Shown: in pieces, positions 63,301 to 64,000 of the stretch
Position numbering within the stretch: position 1 is the first letter of the stretch
Layout of the letters: every line of letters starts with the position of its first letter
Source: Parasteatoda lunata
Lineage: Eukaryota > Arthropoda > Arachnida > Araneae > Theridiidae
Length of the DNA: 64,000 nucleotides
NCBI GenBank assembly: GCA_949128135.1
Contig: OX421975.1
Coordinates: 5,354,571-5,418,570, forward strand
Direction: 5' to 3'
Position numbers and translations under genes: made by a program
Notes under the pieces: generated by a model
Told to the model about the DNA's origin: nothing
What the model saw: only the letters and a program-made list of their open reading frames with translations
Database searches by the model: none

Positions 63301-63589
63301 AAGCAGGGATGAGCGAAAAACGAAATGGAATTTTCTGATAGGTTAAGCGTTAGTCATTGTTTTCAATTTTACTATAAACGATTCAGTTTTTCACCTATTT
63401 TAAAAATAACATCTGTGATAATTTCTAACTTATAGCTCTATTTAAACAAAAAAAATAGTTTATTGACCACATTTACTTATTTTATATTCGCTGTGTCAGA
63501 TAAATTCAATAAAGAACATGACGTGGTAGCACGTGTGGGACACGTCACCCAATTGATACTTTTATAGTTGTCTGATACAACGCGAGTTT

Positions 63590-64000
63590 TTTTTTCCAAT
63601 TCCTACTTTTAGTTCACTCTCTCCCTATACATATTTATATATCTAATTTAAATTTTCAATCGTTCATAAAATACTTTTTATTCATCCACTCAAGTTTAAA
63701 TAAATTTTTTTAAACTTGTAGTGGAGGGCACTTGATGTTAATAAGGTTTTTTCAAATATTAGTTCATTCATTAAATTTATTGAATTATCTTTAGTTTTAT
63801 ATGGGAGAAATAGTTTTAATTATTTAATAAAAAGTGTCTAAATTGAAATTTTTCTTAGTTGACCCAAGTAGAAATTGACTTTTAATTTTTTTTATATTAC
63901 TTGTTATAACTACTAGGTTATATTTTAATCTCATTTATTTTTTCATCTGTAAGTCCTTATTGAATAGTGTCATTTATTTAAAGGAAGAATTAATGCATGC
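63590..64000 (+). repeat. Dispersed repeat copy (63.6 kb), runs to the window edge
   Basis: Contains AGTTCACTCTCTCCCTATAC, TTCAATCGTTCATAAAATAC, TTGTAGTGGAGGGCACTTGA and then TATTACTTGTTATAACTAC and GGTTATATTTTAATCTCATT, collinear with the inverted copy at 40630-40945. It probably continues past the window. Confidence 0.7.

Overview
This is eukaryotic, very AT-rich, gene-poor DNA. It has poly-T/poly-A runs, long (TA)n tracts, Pol III-derived SINEs and many cut-and-paste transposon relics. The Tc1-type transposase, the ZBED-like hAT remnant and the two SINE types together suggest an arthropod. An arachnid such as an orb-weaving spider is my best guess, but that is inference from transposon flavour and not proof. 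I see no intact host gene, no functional rRNA or tRNA gene and no CRISPR array.

Layout. 1-5345: AT-rich flank with the end of a piggyBac-like MITE (1-239), a tRNA-derived SINE (1252-1628, minus strand), a degenerate GATTTGAATC-rich patch and a 1.1-kb foldback element (2629-3745). 5346-39360: a 34-kb head-to-tail satellite of about 100 monomers of roughly 330-340 bp. It is organised into higher-order repeats (HORs), with periods near 3.0 kb, then 2.3/2.63 kb, then 2.3/2.69/3.37/3.70 kb. It is bounded on both sides by long pure T runs. A diverged monomer lies just outside (39478-39615). 39616-49135: repeat-rich flank with a 5S rRNA-derived SINE that keeps its 13-bp target duplication (41639-41963), local tandem duplications, a broken minus-strand coding relic (44179-44996), an internally deleted hAT element (45455-46102) and a 1.1-1.3 kb tandem duplication (46504-49111). 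49136-50553: a complete Tc1 element with 58-bp terminal inverted repeats and an intact 346-residue DD34E transposase, the only convincing full-length protein gene here. 51485-51750: an uninterrupted (TA)133 tract. 52835-64000: a MITE graveyard with two copies of a 0.5-kb TA-flanked family, a 384-bp TA-flanked MITE, an hAT-like element with a foldback fragment inside it, a MITE nested in another TIR element, a second complete piggyBac-like MITE, more copies of both SINEs, and diverged dispersed repeats.

Functionally, the window is a satellite block in repetitive flanks, possibly pericentromeric or other heterochromatin. The transposase could act on its own ends; the SINEs and MITEs depend on enzymes not encoded here. 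The short repetitive open frames inside the satellite are by-products of monomer homogenisation and are not annotated as genes. The most interesting signal is the satellite itself: its HOR architecture, a near-invariant GTTACGTAAC palindrome, and a CCAAT/octamer dyad that splits monomers into two classes.
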